This document shows positions 48,793-60,000 of a stretch of DNA of 60,000 nucleotides, piece after piece. Within the stretch, counting starts at the first letter, position 1; every line of letters starts with the position of its first letter. The notes beneath the pieces are model-generated. The model made no database searches. It was not told the DNA's origin and saw only the letters and a list, made by a program, of their open reading frames with translations. The position numbers were made by a program, and so were the translations under genes. The DNA lies in assembly GCA_914767715.1 (NCBI GenBank), contig OU612075.1:14572001-14632000 (forward strand), in the 5' to 3' direction. The stretch is from Membranipora membranacea. Lineage: Eukaryota; Bryozoa; Gymnolaemata; Cheilostomatida; Membraniporidae.

Positions 48793-51290
48793 TTAGTCTT
48801 CTTCCTTAGGTTTACGCTTTCCCCGTTTTACATTTTTGTTCATGACTTCAAGTGTGGCCGCTGTCTTTCTGTCAGCTTTGGTAACTCTGCTGAAATCCAG
48901 AGTCTGAACTGTCGGCAGAAGTGCCATAACCTGGTATTTGTATCCCTAAAACAGAAACGACAAGTATACAGAAAATTGGATTTCCTGCACAGCTCATAGC
49001 ACACTGGTCAATTATCGATCGGTCAAGATGTCGGGAGTTATGCTCCAGTGGTGAATAGAACCCGGCTACAGTCTGGGGAAATGATTTTTGAAGCGTGATT
49101 ATAATTAAGTGACAAACATGCAAGATCATGAACCTGTGCCTATATTTACCAGTTAAAAGTTATCATTAAGTCACATACAAGATGGAATGTCTGTTAGGTT
49201 TCAGGATCAGTCTTGACTGCTTCGCTATTTGATTTTTAAACTATATCAGCTTACCTTCTCGTTCTCGACAGGGTTTCCATGTAGAGAGAGTTTTTTGAGA
49301 GTTGATATTTTGGCCAGTTTCTCTACTTCTTTCATATCACCAATCTGATTTCCGTGAAGATACAGTATTTGCAGATTTGGGAAAGTGAGAAGTATCTGCA
49401 ATCAAGAGGACTATTATTATCACCGAGCAAAGTAGGTACCATCAATGTAATTACTATGAAGATACTATCAATATAGGGACTATCAATGTAAGCCTATAAT
49501 AAAGCACATACAAAAGTCAGATCAGATAAGATCGCATAAGTTTCTAGTAGGAGAGTTTCCTATGGAATAATTGAGAGAGACATCATTCTTCAAATACTCC
49601 AAATTTAATTTTGTTGCATTCAAAAATGATATGTGTTGAGAGCTTAGGCTATTGAAAGACTATAAAATTATCAGAGTAATGTCTTCATCGCCTCCCATAT
49701 TTATTGAAACGAAGAATAATGTTTCTAATAACTTACATCGTCGACTTTAGTGAGCTCGTTGAAGGATAGATCTAACCACGCAACTTCATCAGCATCAGCA
49801 AATAACTGTGAGGCCACTGTCCTTAGCTCTGATATCTCAGATAGACAGTTATTGTTCAGCTGAAAAAGTAAACTGTCATGGTTATGAGAAAGTCAGAACT
49901 GAAACTGAAACATTATTTCAAAGAACAGCTCAGCTTTTCGAGAAGATGATACAAGTCTAGACTCCTAACATTGAGACTCTTATTTAGACAATCAACCTTA
50001 CCTTCAAGCATTTACTTTTGGATGGCTTGCTTGAATCCCTTTGTTTATTTGTAGCTTTTACAGATGGTCTTGGTTCAGTGTCTAAAGTTTCTGGAAAAGA
50101 CAGAATTGAAATGATTACAATACAAAGCTAGTCAAAAGCTCTGCTGAATTTGTTGAGCATTGTGGCATGACTGATTATGTTTATGTACAGCTTAGTTTTT
50201 GATCTACTGGACAATTAAATATGCCTGAAGTAGTAAGTAAATTATACAGACATATTGTCACTGAGGTCCAGGTTCAATCCCCGGCAGCCATTCCTTGCTT
50301 TGTACTGGCTTTCCATTCATCCTAGCCAAATTCTTGCATCATGGGAAACAAATTATCGGAACTACACTGTGAATTTGCACATCAAACATATAGTACAAAA
50401 ATCCCCCCTGCTACCTCTTCCACAGGAAGTTCTTTTCTGGCAGACTTGCTTATTATTGGTGCCAGTGTTTGTGCTCTCAGGAAGATAGATCTCTGCACAA
50501 GGAATTGTGAGGCCAGGACTATGGATATTCTCGGTGTAGAAAACAATATGAATCAAATTCTGCTGTAAGAAATTACATGAATACAATAGTCATGCGTGTC
50601 TTATTTAATATTTATAATAGAAATTATACACTTAGTGAAGTTTGGAAATATATGCACACTATCACTATCTTCAACTATGTCTACCACCGCACACCAATCG
50701 CAGAAATATGAACAAAACAACATGAACAGAACATTCATGAAAGTAGCAACACGAAACGATGACAGAGCTGCCATTAAAGGTAAAGAGCACTAAGCAAACA
50801 CTGCTGTGAATAACCTGCATCAGTCGACGGATACTTTGGTGGGACATAACCACGTCTTGGTTCCCAGAAAATGTAGTCTGCGTTGCAGAAAGATTACAAT
50901 GTGATATAAAAGTAACTATTCGACAATTGTAGCATCATTTTGTAGAGTCAGGAAGCCTCACAATAAAGAAGGAATTAAGTATTATCACCGACACAGGATA
51001 GGCTGATGAGAATGAACCCACAATGCTCCTCATCTGTTGCCTATTTGCATAACCAGTAACCATATAAATCAACCAAATATTCGTACTGATCCAAACCGAA
51101 ATGTAGCTATTTCTATTGCTAACTAAATGTTTGAAGGGTGCATCCATTAAAAGTATTTACCTTGTAGACTAGCCATATTATAGAATGAGAAGTCCAGGGG
51201 CGGCTCAATCTCTGTGACTGTGATGGCATTACGAGGAGATATCAGAGCTAACTGTCTATGCTGCTGCGTTGGGGACCTAGGAGCCATCAT
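48793..51290 (-). CDS. LRRC51: LRRC51, leucine-rich repeat protein
   Basis: Small leucine-rich repeat protein. Five coding exons (minus, 5' to 3'): 51290-51161, 50090-50002, 49859-49737, 49395-49255, 48945-48793, giving about 211 residues (human about 192). Matches to the family are EPPLDFSFYNMASLQ near the N-terminus, LNNNCLSEISEL and VAWLDLSFNELTKVDD (repeats), LQILYLHGNQIGDMKEVEKL and KLSLHGNPVENEKGYKYQV, and the cap VQTLDFSRVTKADRKTA, ending with a Lys/Arg-rich tail. The first exon has two adjacent ATG codons in frame; the upstream part of that exon leads to a splice acceptor after 51310, so there is a 5' UTR exon. The molecular role of LRRC51 is poorly known. Confidence 0.88.
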
Positions 51291-51310
51291 CTTCACCAAT
51301 CTTCGAGAGG

Positions 51311-53054
51311 CTACAAAATATTTTTGAAGTAATTGACTGTGAATGAAGGCTATTTTAGTACTTGTCCTTAGGACCATCGCTTTATGTGTCCTGCAAATGC
51401 CTAAAAACTGCCGCATCACTTGTAACAGTGCATGTCCCTAATATGTTATGTCAGTTGACAAGGTAACTTTGTGGGATTTCAGCAATTTGTCCTGGCCAGT
51501 CATCGAGGCAGAATCAAGACCAAACACTATGATATATTTGTTTTAAAATACGGGAAGATTGAAACTGGTCAGGGTTAGGAAGGTAGGTAGGAAGAGGCAT
51601 AAATAAATGAACTGTCACTGCTGCTGTACTTACCTTATTACTTCCCTTTGAGTAGTGATCTCTGAGGTTTAACAGAGGGGGTACTCTGTGTGAGGTTCTA
51701 TAAAGCTGTTATTGTTCTCAGTAGGTTTCAAATATGGGGAGCAACTACTGGGGATCTGCTTCAATCTATGAAACTGAATGGTTTTGCCTCTGAATATTGC
51801 CCAAGATCTTACCGCAATGTATTTGTAGCTATGGAAACGCGCTTGCGCAAACAATACATTCGCCACCTTTTCAACTAGATATTGGTCTATATATTTTAGC
51901 TACTGAAGTTAGCTACTTTTATACAAAATTTCATTCTGCAAAAATTTGTTTATACATTTTTCATATTTTAACAGATTTATGGATGGTACATCACATCATA
52001 AAGTCTGTGAAGACAAAGCTCTGTCAAAACAGGTTTATCATGTCAAGAACTAACCCTTTTTATCATATGCCAGTCTGCAAAACTTAGTTAGGAATGGAAT
52101 GGGCTATAATGGAATTGATCAGGCTAAAAGTATAAAATATGATGATCCCAGATACAAGCTCACTTCACTTACTTAACTAACTATACTATTATAGTCTTAG
52201 TCTGCCTGTTTTTATTATTTTCAGGTCCAATGATGATCCCTCTTTTCTCTTCTCTATTGCTTTCAAATTCGTAGACAACTCATCTGTAGGCCTATGCTAG
52301 TTAGCTATCTTAGTATCTAAGGAGGGACTTGAGTGGGACAGCATGCCCAGGCTAGATAGATGATGGTGGCCTGCTTATATGCTTTGCAAAGAATAGGTGA
52401 AGTTGACATGATTTTTATTGTGCAAGAAATCATCACACTCTAAAACACATGCTAGAACAACTGCATTTTGAAATATACAAGATACAGTAGGCCCTCTGTT
52501 TCGGATGTTGGGTATTGGCTTATCGCTCTCGGTAAACAACCTGGAATTTATTTGACGCTGTGCAATAGGATCCAGAGGCCAACAAAGGTGATGCATCCAC
52601 TCCACACACCAGCTGCGACACACAGGATATGAACTTTTTATGATTATCACTAATGTATATGGTCACTTTTATGCCTGTGTTGCACTCACAACAGATCTAA
52701 TAGCTGACAAAGTATTAAGTATGAGGATTAAAAGCTCTGAATATTGTAGAATTTTGACGGGGATATGATAATTCAGTTGGTAGAGCTGCAGACTCCTGAC
52801 TGCAAGGTCATGGGTTCGTTCCTCAGTGGTGCCCGTTGGTACACATTCTTGATTTTGCCATCGCTGGTCATTAACCCTAGCCGACCTGATAAACTAGTTA
52901 TGTTCTTTCCCCCACCCAGTTTCTAGAGTCACGATTCAAAATCTGTGTTTGCAGCTTGCCAAAACCAGGAAACCAGGAAAGATTATAAGTTATGATGTAC
53001 AAAACACATTCCTATATATGTTTGGATTTGTAGATCAGACACTAGCATGAAAAT
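51311..53054. promoter_or_regulatory. Head-to-head intergenic region (LRRC51 / XPNPEP3)
   Basis: About 1.7 kb with LRRC51 reading left and XPNPEP3 reading right, so promoters of both and the LRRC51 5' UTR exon should lie here. It contains a plus-strand tRNA-like SINE at 52760-52832. No further gene is seen; the open frames between 51669 and 52650 look like chance. Confidence 0.5.
52760..52832 (+). repeat. tRNA-derived SINE head
   Basis: AATTCAGTTGGTAGAGCTGC (A box) and, about 30 bases on, GGGTTCGTTCC (B box) give the RNA polymerase III layout. The rest does not fold as a tRNA. The tail continues to about 52910. Confidence 0.55.
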
Positions 53055-56000
53055 ATGAGGAGCGTGATTGGTAGCATACAACATATCAGCCTAGGCAGAA
53101 ATATACGATCCTTGCACCAAACTTGTAGGCGCTTACTTGGTCAGCCGTGTCATTCTACACACCCAGAGATAGTAGGAGCAGACGAAGTTACACCACGTAT
53201 AACAAAACATGAGTATAATGCAAGACGCGACAATCTGGTTAATCGCCTTAGAAATTGTGGTAAGAAACTTTTCCCGCCTACAAAAAATCTGTAAGCTGGA
53301 GTACAAGTATAGGATTTTAATTGATAAAATACATAGGCCTATAATATTTAAGATGCCTCTTAGACTGGGTTCCCCTTTTGATCGATGGGCAATCTAATTA
53401 CGTGAATCAAGAGTCGCTGCAACACTAGACATAATTTGCCACTAGGCATAACACCGTGCTAAATCTGTGCATCTATTTCAACAGACAACTATTTAGCGGT
53501 GTCTCATTGATGATCTGCTGATGTTTTCTAGATGATAAAAAGAAACATTTAGTTGTAATACCATCACATGACAGGAGTTATATGGCTGCTGGAGTTCCTT
53601 TTATCTACAGACAACATAGCAACATGACCTACCTGTCAGGTGAGCAATGTGTAGGAACGAACGAATACATGATCCATTGACTAGATCTGAGATAGAGAAC
53701 ATGTAGATATTGGGTATCACCTTATTATTATGGTGTTGAGTGGTTTTTTAACAACTGTCCGTTCAAACAATGTCAAGGATTGAGTTAGCGTTTGACTAGA
53801 AATTTAAATTAATTCATTAATTAATCTTTAAATGCTTCAGTTTTTTATTATCAAGGCTTTCTCGAGAATGAAAGTGCGCTGGTTCTGGAGATAGATGGAT
53901 CAGTCTACACCAGTACACTATTTGTCAAAGAGCATACTTCACATGAGAATAAATGGGAGGGTGAGAGGTCAGGGGTCACAGCGAGTCTCCAGCTGACTGG
54001 TGTGGATAACACAGACAATATTAGTAACCTAGAATCATATCTCATGAAATCAGGTGTTCATGTGAGTCTTATGTTAAACCATGTGTGAGGTACGTAAGAG
54101 GGTAGGGGTTGTCCTGTGGGCTGATATATATCAAGTCCTAATTTTTGTGAAGTTGCTGAGACAGATCTGGCTGTTGCATAATTCTGAACCATTGAAAGTC
54201 CCTCCTCAAATCCGAATTTTATGTTTGCTATAAAAAGATTCAGATTGCCAACTCAAGCACGGTGTTTGACTTTCAAAGACCCCATTGAGTAAATAGCTCA
54301 ATGAACAGAGATTGAACTTAGGCTATTCTATTGAACTGTGAATATAAGAATAAGAATTTGTGTCAATTATCCAAATTATCCAATTATTTGAAATGATGCA
54401 ATTTGTCGGCTCTGTCCTAATGGGGCCCAAGAGTCATATTACTCCAACACGATGGTCTTACCTAGGAGGATGGGTCATGGTGTTGAGTTCCTAAGGAAAG
54501 TTTGTTCTTTTTTTTTAATCGATCGGGCAGCAGAGACTATGCTCATAGAAATATCAGCACCTCATGAATAATGACTGAACACCTTGTTTTACTAAGCATT
54601 ATATGTGGTATAGTATAAATTTTTGGATGGTTGTATCGTCTTTAAACCTGCTTCAGGATCGTTTTATCATTTTCCGCTGTTTATTGATTTCAGAGTGAAG
54701 ACACCTTATTCTGGTATAACAACACATCTCCTGTCAGTCTAAAGTTACATGAGAAGTATCTGGATAGAGTGTCAAGTCAGACCAAACAACCAAATATCAG
54801 GTGAGAGACATTTAAAAAATCTGATCTTCCTCACAGGTAGAGGTTTGATACTGTTGGCCACAATATGCTATAGAATGAATTGACCAGTTAGTTCATAACT
54901 GCCAGTAAATTTTCTCCGATTCGAAGTTGTCTTCTATCTTGAATTGAGCAGACAACCCCTGTGAGGTTGAACTTGGCCTCCCTGTTGGCATATAATATAT
55001 TATATAGCTTTTATTATTATCTATACTTTAAGAACAATAGACAGTGAAATAGACAACTTGAGATTAATTAAGTCAGCAGCAGAAGTGGATCTGATGAGAA
55101 AATCTGGGGATATAACATCAGAAATGTTTATAGAAGCTATGAGATTCTCTGTAGAGCATGTGAGTAGGTGAACATAAATGAGAAAAGTTGAAGAAAGAAT
55201 GCGGAGCTGCACCCAATTAACGCCTTCGCTAGGAGCGGTCCAAATAAAAACTGTCATAGATATAAACAGCTTGCTTTAAAATGTGTTGGAGTGAGTTTAT
55301 TACTCTTTATTCATCCTAAGTGATGAGTAGTTTTCCGCCCTTCACCATTTATCTTTATTCATCCTAGAATATTAAGGATCTAAATGATGGTAAGTTTTCC
55401 GCCTTTTACCATTATTTCATTTGTTTCAAAGCATTAATTTCAGCCCGTTCTTTATGTGATATTTGTTATAGCCACATGAGCATCTGCTGTTTGCAAAGTT
55501 TGATTATGAATGTCGTATAAACGGAGCCACTAATCTAGCCTACTTACCCGTTATAGCAGGTTAGTATACGTAGTGATTGTACTGTGATTTGACATGAATG
55601 AGCTGACTAATTGCATCTGTATCACTACTCTATGAGATGTAAAACGGCTGCTAAACATCCCTTTATACTTATTTTGTGGTCTCGTTTGCGGGCGCCTAAG
55701 ATCGGGATTTTATGTGAAATGATCATGTAACAAACTTGCTTTCATCAGCAATTCTGCTAAGATCAACAGTTTGTCCAATATGGATCCTTTCAAAAGTTGA
55801 GTTCCATTAACGGCAAAGCAACCTTTTTTCCTTTTTAAACAGGAGGGAAGAATGCTCTCACTATTCACTATATAAAGAATGACAGTAGTATAGACAGAGA
55901 CTCGATGGTGTTAGTTGATTGTGGCTGTGATTTACACGGTTATGTATCAGATGTTACACGCACATGGCCAGTCAGCGGTAGGCATTCAGTTTTAGTAAAT

Positions 56001-57600
56001 CTAAAGTTAGAGGTGATTAGATATAAACCAAGAAATTGAATTTCATTATTTCAGGTTGTAGAGGTATAATAAATTGATTTAAATCTATGCCATACTAACA
56101 GATAAATTACTCCTTACAATTTAATTTTATTGGTAGCAGTAGGATGATTTATGTAATGAAACTAAACTTATTAAGTTATAAATTTTATGCCTCAATACTT
56201 GAAGACAGTTTTCTTGAATCTCATGTCTGTTGTTTGATGAAGCTGACAGCTCTAGTTTATGTCACGCTTGTCAAGACAGGCTAACGTTACACTTACCCGA
56301 AGTCAATCTCTTATTTTCTGTTGAATTATTTATTGTGACATGTAAATATTTAATGTCACATTTATGGTGTTTGGACAATGCCTTATATGCCTTTCATCCT
56401 CTCATATACATTTTGATTTGATCAGGTAGATTTACTGAAGCACAGAGAAGTATGTATGAGGCTGTAGAGGAGGTATATAATGTCTGTCTACAGTTCTGTC
56501 AGGCTGGTGAATACTCTCTAGATGATATACATCATATCATGATGGCACTAATAGCAAAACAGCTCATCAGGCTAGGAGTGGCTAAAGATTCTATATCTGA
56601 TAGTGAATTAGGTCAAGTGAGTCTGCTTTCTTTGTTCTTTTAATGATCAGGAAACTTCCTCAACTTATTTTTAGTCTTTATAATAAGCCTTGGTCTCATT
56701 CCTACCTTGTCCACAATATGAACTTAGGTGAAGGTTTTAGAACAGTTGGACATAGGGACAGTCTCTGCTGGTTGTGCTTCTCATGTCTAATGATCCAAGC
56801 AGGTACCTCCATCAATCAGAGAAAATCCTCTTTCAATATCTGAGTTGCTCCCTCTCCAATTTGGGAGAATGACTACAACCAACTCCATTGATGCCATTTG
56901 ATATAATTAACTATTACTATCCTCACCTCCAACTGTGACTGGTACACACATTTTATTTCTTGTAGTTAGCATTTCAGATCTGCCCTCACCATGTTGGACA
57001 CTGGTTAGGTATGGATGTACATGATACACCATCCATCTCTAGAACTACTAAACTACAGCCCAATCAGGTTATCTGTATCGAACCAGGTAAGAGACTTACA
57101 GAAGCTTGGAGCACTAGGATTTTAGAAGGATTTATTCACCTGGGTTACTCCTGTTGCTCGATCTCCGATTAACCAAATGATTATTAGTCAGTGCAAACAA
57201 CTCCCAACACAGGTGGTGACACTATTGTTCTTATAATATATGTTCTCTTTTTGATTGGAAAGAACTTGGTGGATACATTATCAATCACTGCACTTGTCAT
57301 TTCTGGTTTAACTCAAAACAAAATGGGTTAAGTAATATTGATAATTGGAGCCAGGGGACCTATCTCTGTTCTTTGCAAATCAATTTTAACATTTGATTTT
57401 GATCACTTTGACCATTAATCATGTTTCTTTTTTTTCTTAAAGGAATGTATTTTGGAGTGAATGATGAACGTGTACCTAAAGAGCTACGTGGAATAGGGAT
57501 ACGCATAGAAGATAATATTCTTATAACAGAAAATGGTTATGAAAATTTGACATTAGCGCTTCCTTCATCTGTAAAAGATATTGAAAGCATACTCAGTTAG
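53055..57600 (+). CDS. XPNPEP3: XPNPEP3-like Xaa-Pro aminopeptidase (mitochondrial)
   Basis: Pita-bread metallopeptidase that removes an N-terminal residue preceding proline. Ten exons: 53055-53259, 53532-53639, 53856-54061, 54694-54800, 55033-55159, 55472-55559, 55843-55977, 56426-56616, 56966-57086, 57443-57600, giving about 481 residues (human 507). Residues 1 to about 40 are Arg-rich with few acids, a likely mitochondrial presequence. The N-terminal domain shows [20 protein letters not shown]. All five metal ligands are in place: Asp306 and Asp317 ([19 protein letters not shown]), His401 ([13 protein letters not shown]), Glu428 (ICIEPG) and Glu452 (GIGIRIEDN). Their spacings match human XPNPEP3. 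It is likely active. AATAAA lies at 57793. Confidence 0.93.
56266..56283 (+). repeat. Solo arm of the 52-bp palindromic element
   Basis: GCTTGTCAAGACAGGCTA matches 18 of 18 bases of the right arm at 17391-17408. The opposite arm is absent nearby. It lies in an XPNPEP3 intron. Confidence 0.7.
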
Positions 57601-58059
57601 TCCGGTGAGAATCAGCCTAAACGTTTTAGTGAGATATAATTATTGCTCAAACATGACCAAATATCATAATTGAAAAATGTGATTGAGTTGTGTGGCTTCA
57701 AAAAATATAATTTAAAAATGAGGAATGGTTGATCACACTGAAGGATTTTTAAAAATGTCAGTGATTATTACTGTGAGATGACACAAAGTAAAAATAAAAT
57801 GTATTGGTGCTTGAATCATTTGTAGAATCTTTTTAATTATACAGCATCACTTTGGGGTAAAGAAAAACTGACTGCCTATAACTGGAATGTAGAAGGAACT
57901 GGTTACATGAGATTTAGTGGTAAAAATACTCACTGCAAAATCATAGGAGGTAGATCTAATCGTAACTTTGGGTAACATCAACATGATGTGTGTTCTAAGC
58001 CAATGTCAGTGTTGAGCGCATAGCAAATTTCTGATTTGTTGCGTTCATTGATTGGTGAA
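57601..58059. other. Convergent intergenic region
   Basis: About 460 bases between the 3' ends of XPNPEP3 (plus) and the TMEM272-like gene (minus). AATAAA at 57793-57798 probably serves XPNPEP3. Nothing else is recognised. Confidence 0.6.
57793..57798 (+). terminator. Polyadenylation signal of XPNPEP3
   Basis: AATAAA about 190 bases after the stop codon. Confidence 0.5.
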
Positions 58060-59801
58060 TTATGCACTATACGATGGGTTGTTGGCAGCAGAGTTGCGCA
58101 TATCTACTTCTCCTTTTTTACCAGAGCAGCAGAACACACAACAGCAGCAGCAGCAAGCCAAAAACATGATCACAAATATGAACCCAAACAGAGCCCATTT
58201 AGCAATGGTCTCATAGAACACAAAGTCGTAGAGAACTTTTCTGCAGTAGAAGCTCTCCCCTGAGTAGTCTTCATCCTTAGTGAAACAGCTCACTGCAGTA
58301 GAGTTAATGTAGCTGCTTGGGGTTGTGCACTCCTGCATTCTGAACACCCAGACGTTACCTTCAAAACAAAATATCGATTTTTTAAGATGATGAACCTTAG
58401 TTTTTCTCTAAATGTGTTTCCTGTCAATCACACTGAGAGGATTGCAGATATTCCCATGCGGCATTATATATATAAATATATTGGTTCGGTTTTGGTACAT
58501 TAAAATCTATGATTCTACAATAGTGCAAATATTGACGAACAAATCCGATAGTCACCCACCAGTCACCTGTACATATTGGAAAATTGGCCAAATCAGAAAT
58601 CCATCTTGGTGAGACCATCGACAAAACAGTTTGTACACAAACAAAAAAATATCTGAAGAGTTTCTGTGATGACTTTATGAAGATGGATTACTATAAGGCA
58701 GTTCATTGGTTGTAAAAATAGACCATCGTACAACCAATGAACAACCTCATTGAGTTACCATTCATAGAGTCAAGTGTATATAACTTAAACAGGCAGCCTA
58801 GAAATGCAAATTCCTCAACTAATCAATTTTATTACTAATGGATGTGAAATATTGCATTAGTAAATATTGATAATAATTAGTACATTACCACATATGAACC
58901 AGATAAAGACAAAAAATCCTACAAGGCCCCCACAGCATCCACCTGCCTTAGCCTTAGAGTCTCCTCCTTCGCTTTCCTCCCCCTCTCCTGAGTTTCCTGA
59001 AATGATGGAGTAGTAGGGCTAGGATTAAATATAACAATATCTGAATGGCCCACCAGCATTTCGCCTATGAATGTTCTGAATGTTCATGCTCGTGCATGTT
59101 TTATGTACCAGGTACCATTCGGAGTAAGAGTTGGAGGGCATGTCACATAAAAGTATTTTTTGAACGCTTTTGTAGATATGGTTGTCAATATAAAACTCTG
59201 ATGCTTCAAATGGTTGCTACCTATTATCTCCACAGGGGCTAGGAACATAGGATTTCGTATTTGTGTCTTTGAATACAAGGGGGAGGTAATTTTAATGCTA
59301 TTCTTTTTATATAAGAGAGATTGATCTATGCAAGTCTGTATTGACAAGGTCTAGGGGTGTTTCTAGCGAGATTCGGGATAGACGAGATTTCTCAGTCAGC
59401 TTGGTGATGATCTTAATTGATAACTGGACTGGAGAAGTTTGTTTGTTGTATGGGGTTGTCTGTAATCCCATCTCAATCAATTGACTTTTAGCAACGTGTG
59501 TCTATCTACATGTTGTTGTGGGTTGTTTCTATTTGGATGTTGTACCATTTTCATTATCATGTGCGGAAATTTCGATTTTGCATATTTTATGTTATCATCA
59601 AAATGTTTAGCTAGACAAGACAGGCTACTAGATACTACACTTTTGGATAGTACTCGGCTAGGACTGCTCACTGCTGTTACTCACGATTTGAATATCTGTT
59701 CCATGAGCTACTAGATCCCGATAGAAGACTGAATACACCTGATACTATGAGGTATATAGGTAAGAGCCTCTGAGCTGGACACTCCTTCAAATACAAACCA
59801 C
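58060..59801 (-). CDS. TMEM272-like multi-pass membrane protein (partial, 5' end missing)
   Basis: Three exons with joining phases (minus, 5' to 3'): 59801-59685, 58996-58889, 58358-58060. The first visible exon opens after an acceptor with GLYLKECPAQRLLPIYLIVSGVFS, matching the conserved Cys-Pro and IPIYLIV block of TMEM272-like proteins. An acidic Gly/Ser/Glu linker follows. Then come GLVGFFVFIWFICGNVWVFR (membrane segment), an extracellular loop with Cys, YCRKVLYDFVFYETIAKWAL and a final membrane segment with a striking run of Cys (FLACCCCCCVFCC), then a short cytosolic tail ending NNPSYSA. The Cys cluster could be palmitoylated, which is inference. The first transmembrane exon is not visible here and probably lies beyond the right edge. 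The function of the family is unknown to me. Confidence 0.72.
58701..58742. repeat. Short perfect foldback, 14-bp arms
   Basis: GTTCATTGGTTGTA (58701-58714) and TACAACCAATGAAC (58729-58742) are exact inverses around a 14-base loop, in an intron of the TMEM272-like gene. No flanking duplication is evident. Confidence 0.75.
59609..59627 (+). repeat. Diverged solo arm of the 52-bp palindromic element
   Basis: AGCTAGACAAGACAGGCTA differs at two positions from the right arm at 17390-17408. It lies just downstream of the exon ending at 59685 on the minus strand, inside an intron. Confidence 0.55.
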
Positions 59802-60000
59802 CTGTCAGGAGAAAAAGTAAAATAAAATATCCTTATGTCTGTGAAACCGCATAAAAAATAGCACAATCGATCACAGTGACCCCTTTTTAAGGATTAACAT
59901 CGTACTTTGCTATATGTTAGGTGTGCTCCGACCTGCCTGCAGACAGAGAGCAACCTGGCACAGATATTGCGAACGCACCCTTAAGGCACCTCATATTTTC

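Noticed and set aside
50268-50290. SINE at a B-box-like GGTTCAATCCCCGG
   Set aside because: Only the B box is visible and no A box precedes it, so it is too weak to list.

Overview
This is an animal nuclear genome window. Every gene is split by GT-AG introns, mostly a few hundred bases to about 1 kb long. The DNA is AT-rich and carries tRNA-like SINEs, a decayed non-LTR retrotransposon and several small inverted-repeat elements. The encoded proteins are metazoan and best recalled from animal families: MTMR2-type myotubularin, presenilin, ALG8, HOIP/RNF31, LRRC51, XPNPEP3, a Frizzled-type cysteine-rich domain and a TMEM272-like protein. An invertebrate is most likely. I cannot name the phylum from sequence alone. 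All exon structures below were assembled by hand from splice signals, reading phase and remembered family sequences, and the phases join without gaps.

Layout. Positions 1-1658 end with the last exon of an unrecognised plus-strand gene. 1659-5117 is repeat-rich and non-coding. 5118-17018 (minus) is ALG8, 12 exons. Its intron 10 holds an antisense RTE-like LINE (about 6180-11330), itself split by a 2,498-bp inverted-repeat DNA element. 18152-28863 (minus) is an MTMR1/2/MTM1-type myotubularin, 14 coding exons. A complete 10-exon presenilin gene (20130-24287, plus) sits inside one of its introns on the opposite strand. After a head-to-head gap, 31485-45342 (plus) is a HOIP/RNF31-like RBR ubiquitin ligase, 19 coding exons. 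46669-47786 (plus) is a small secreted protein with a Frizzled-like domain and a Thr-rich tail. 48793-51290 (minus) is LRRC51. 53055-57600 (plus) is XPNPEP3. 58060-59801 (minus) is the 3' part of a TMEM272-like membrane protein whose start is not seen and probably lies beyond the right edge.

The genes do not form one pathway. ALG8 works in ER N-glycan precursor assembly, myotubularin in endosomal phosphoinositides, presenilin in intramembrane proteolysis, HOIP in linear ubiquitin chains and XPNPEP3 in mitochondrial peptide trimming. I see no wholly unknown system. The most unusual points are: presenilin nested in the myotubularin gene; a WD in place of the usual YD catalytic motif of presenilin; a HOIP homologue without recognisable NZF fingers and with Asp in place of the conserved His next to its catalytic Cys; a Frizzled-type domain lacking exactly one disulfide pair; and a set of tiny palindromic insertions with clear target-site duplications.
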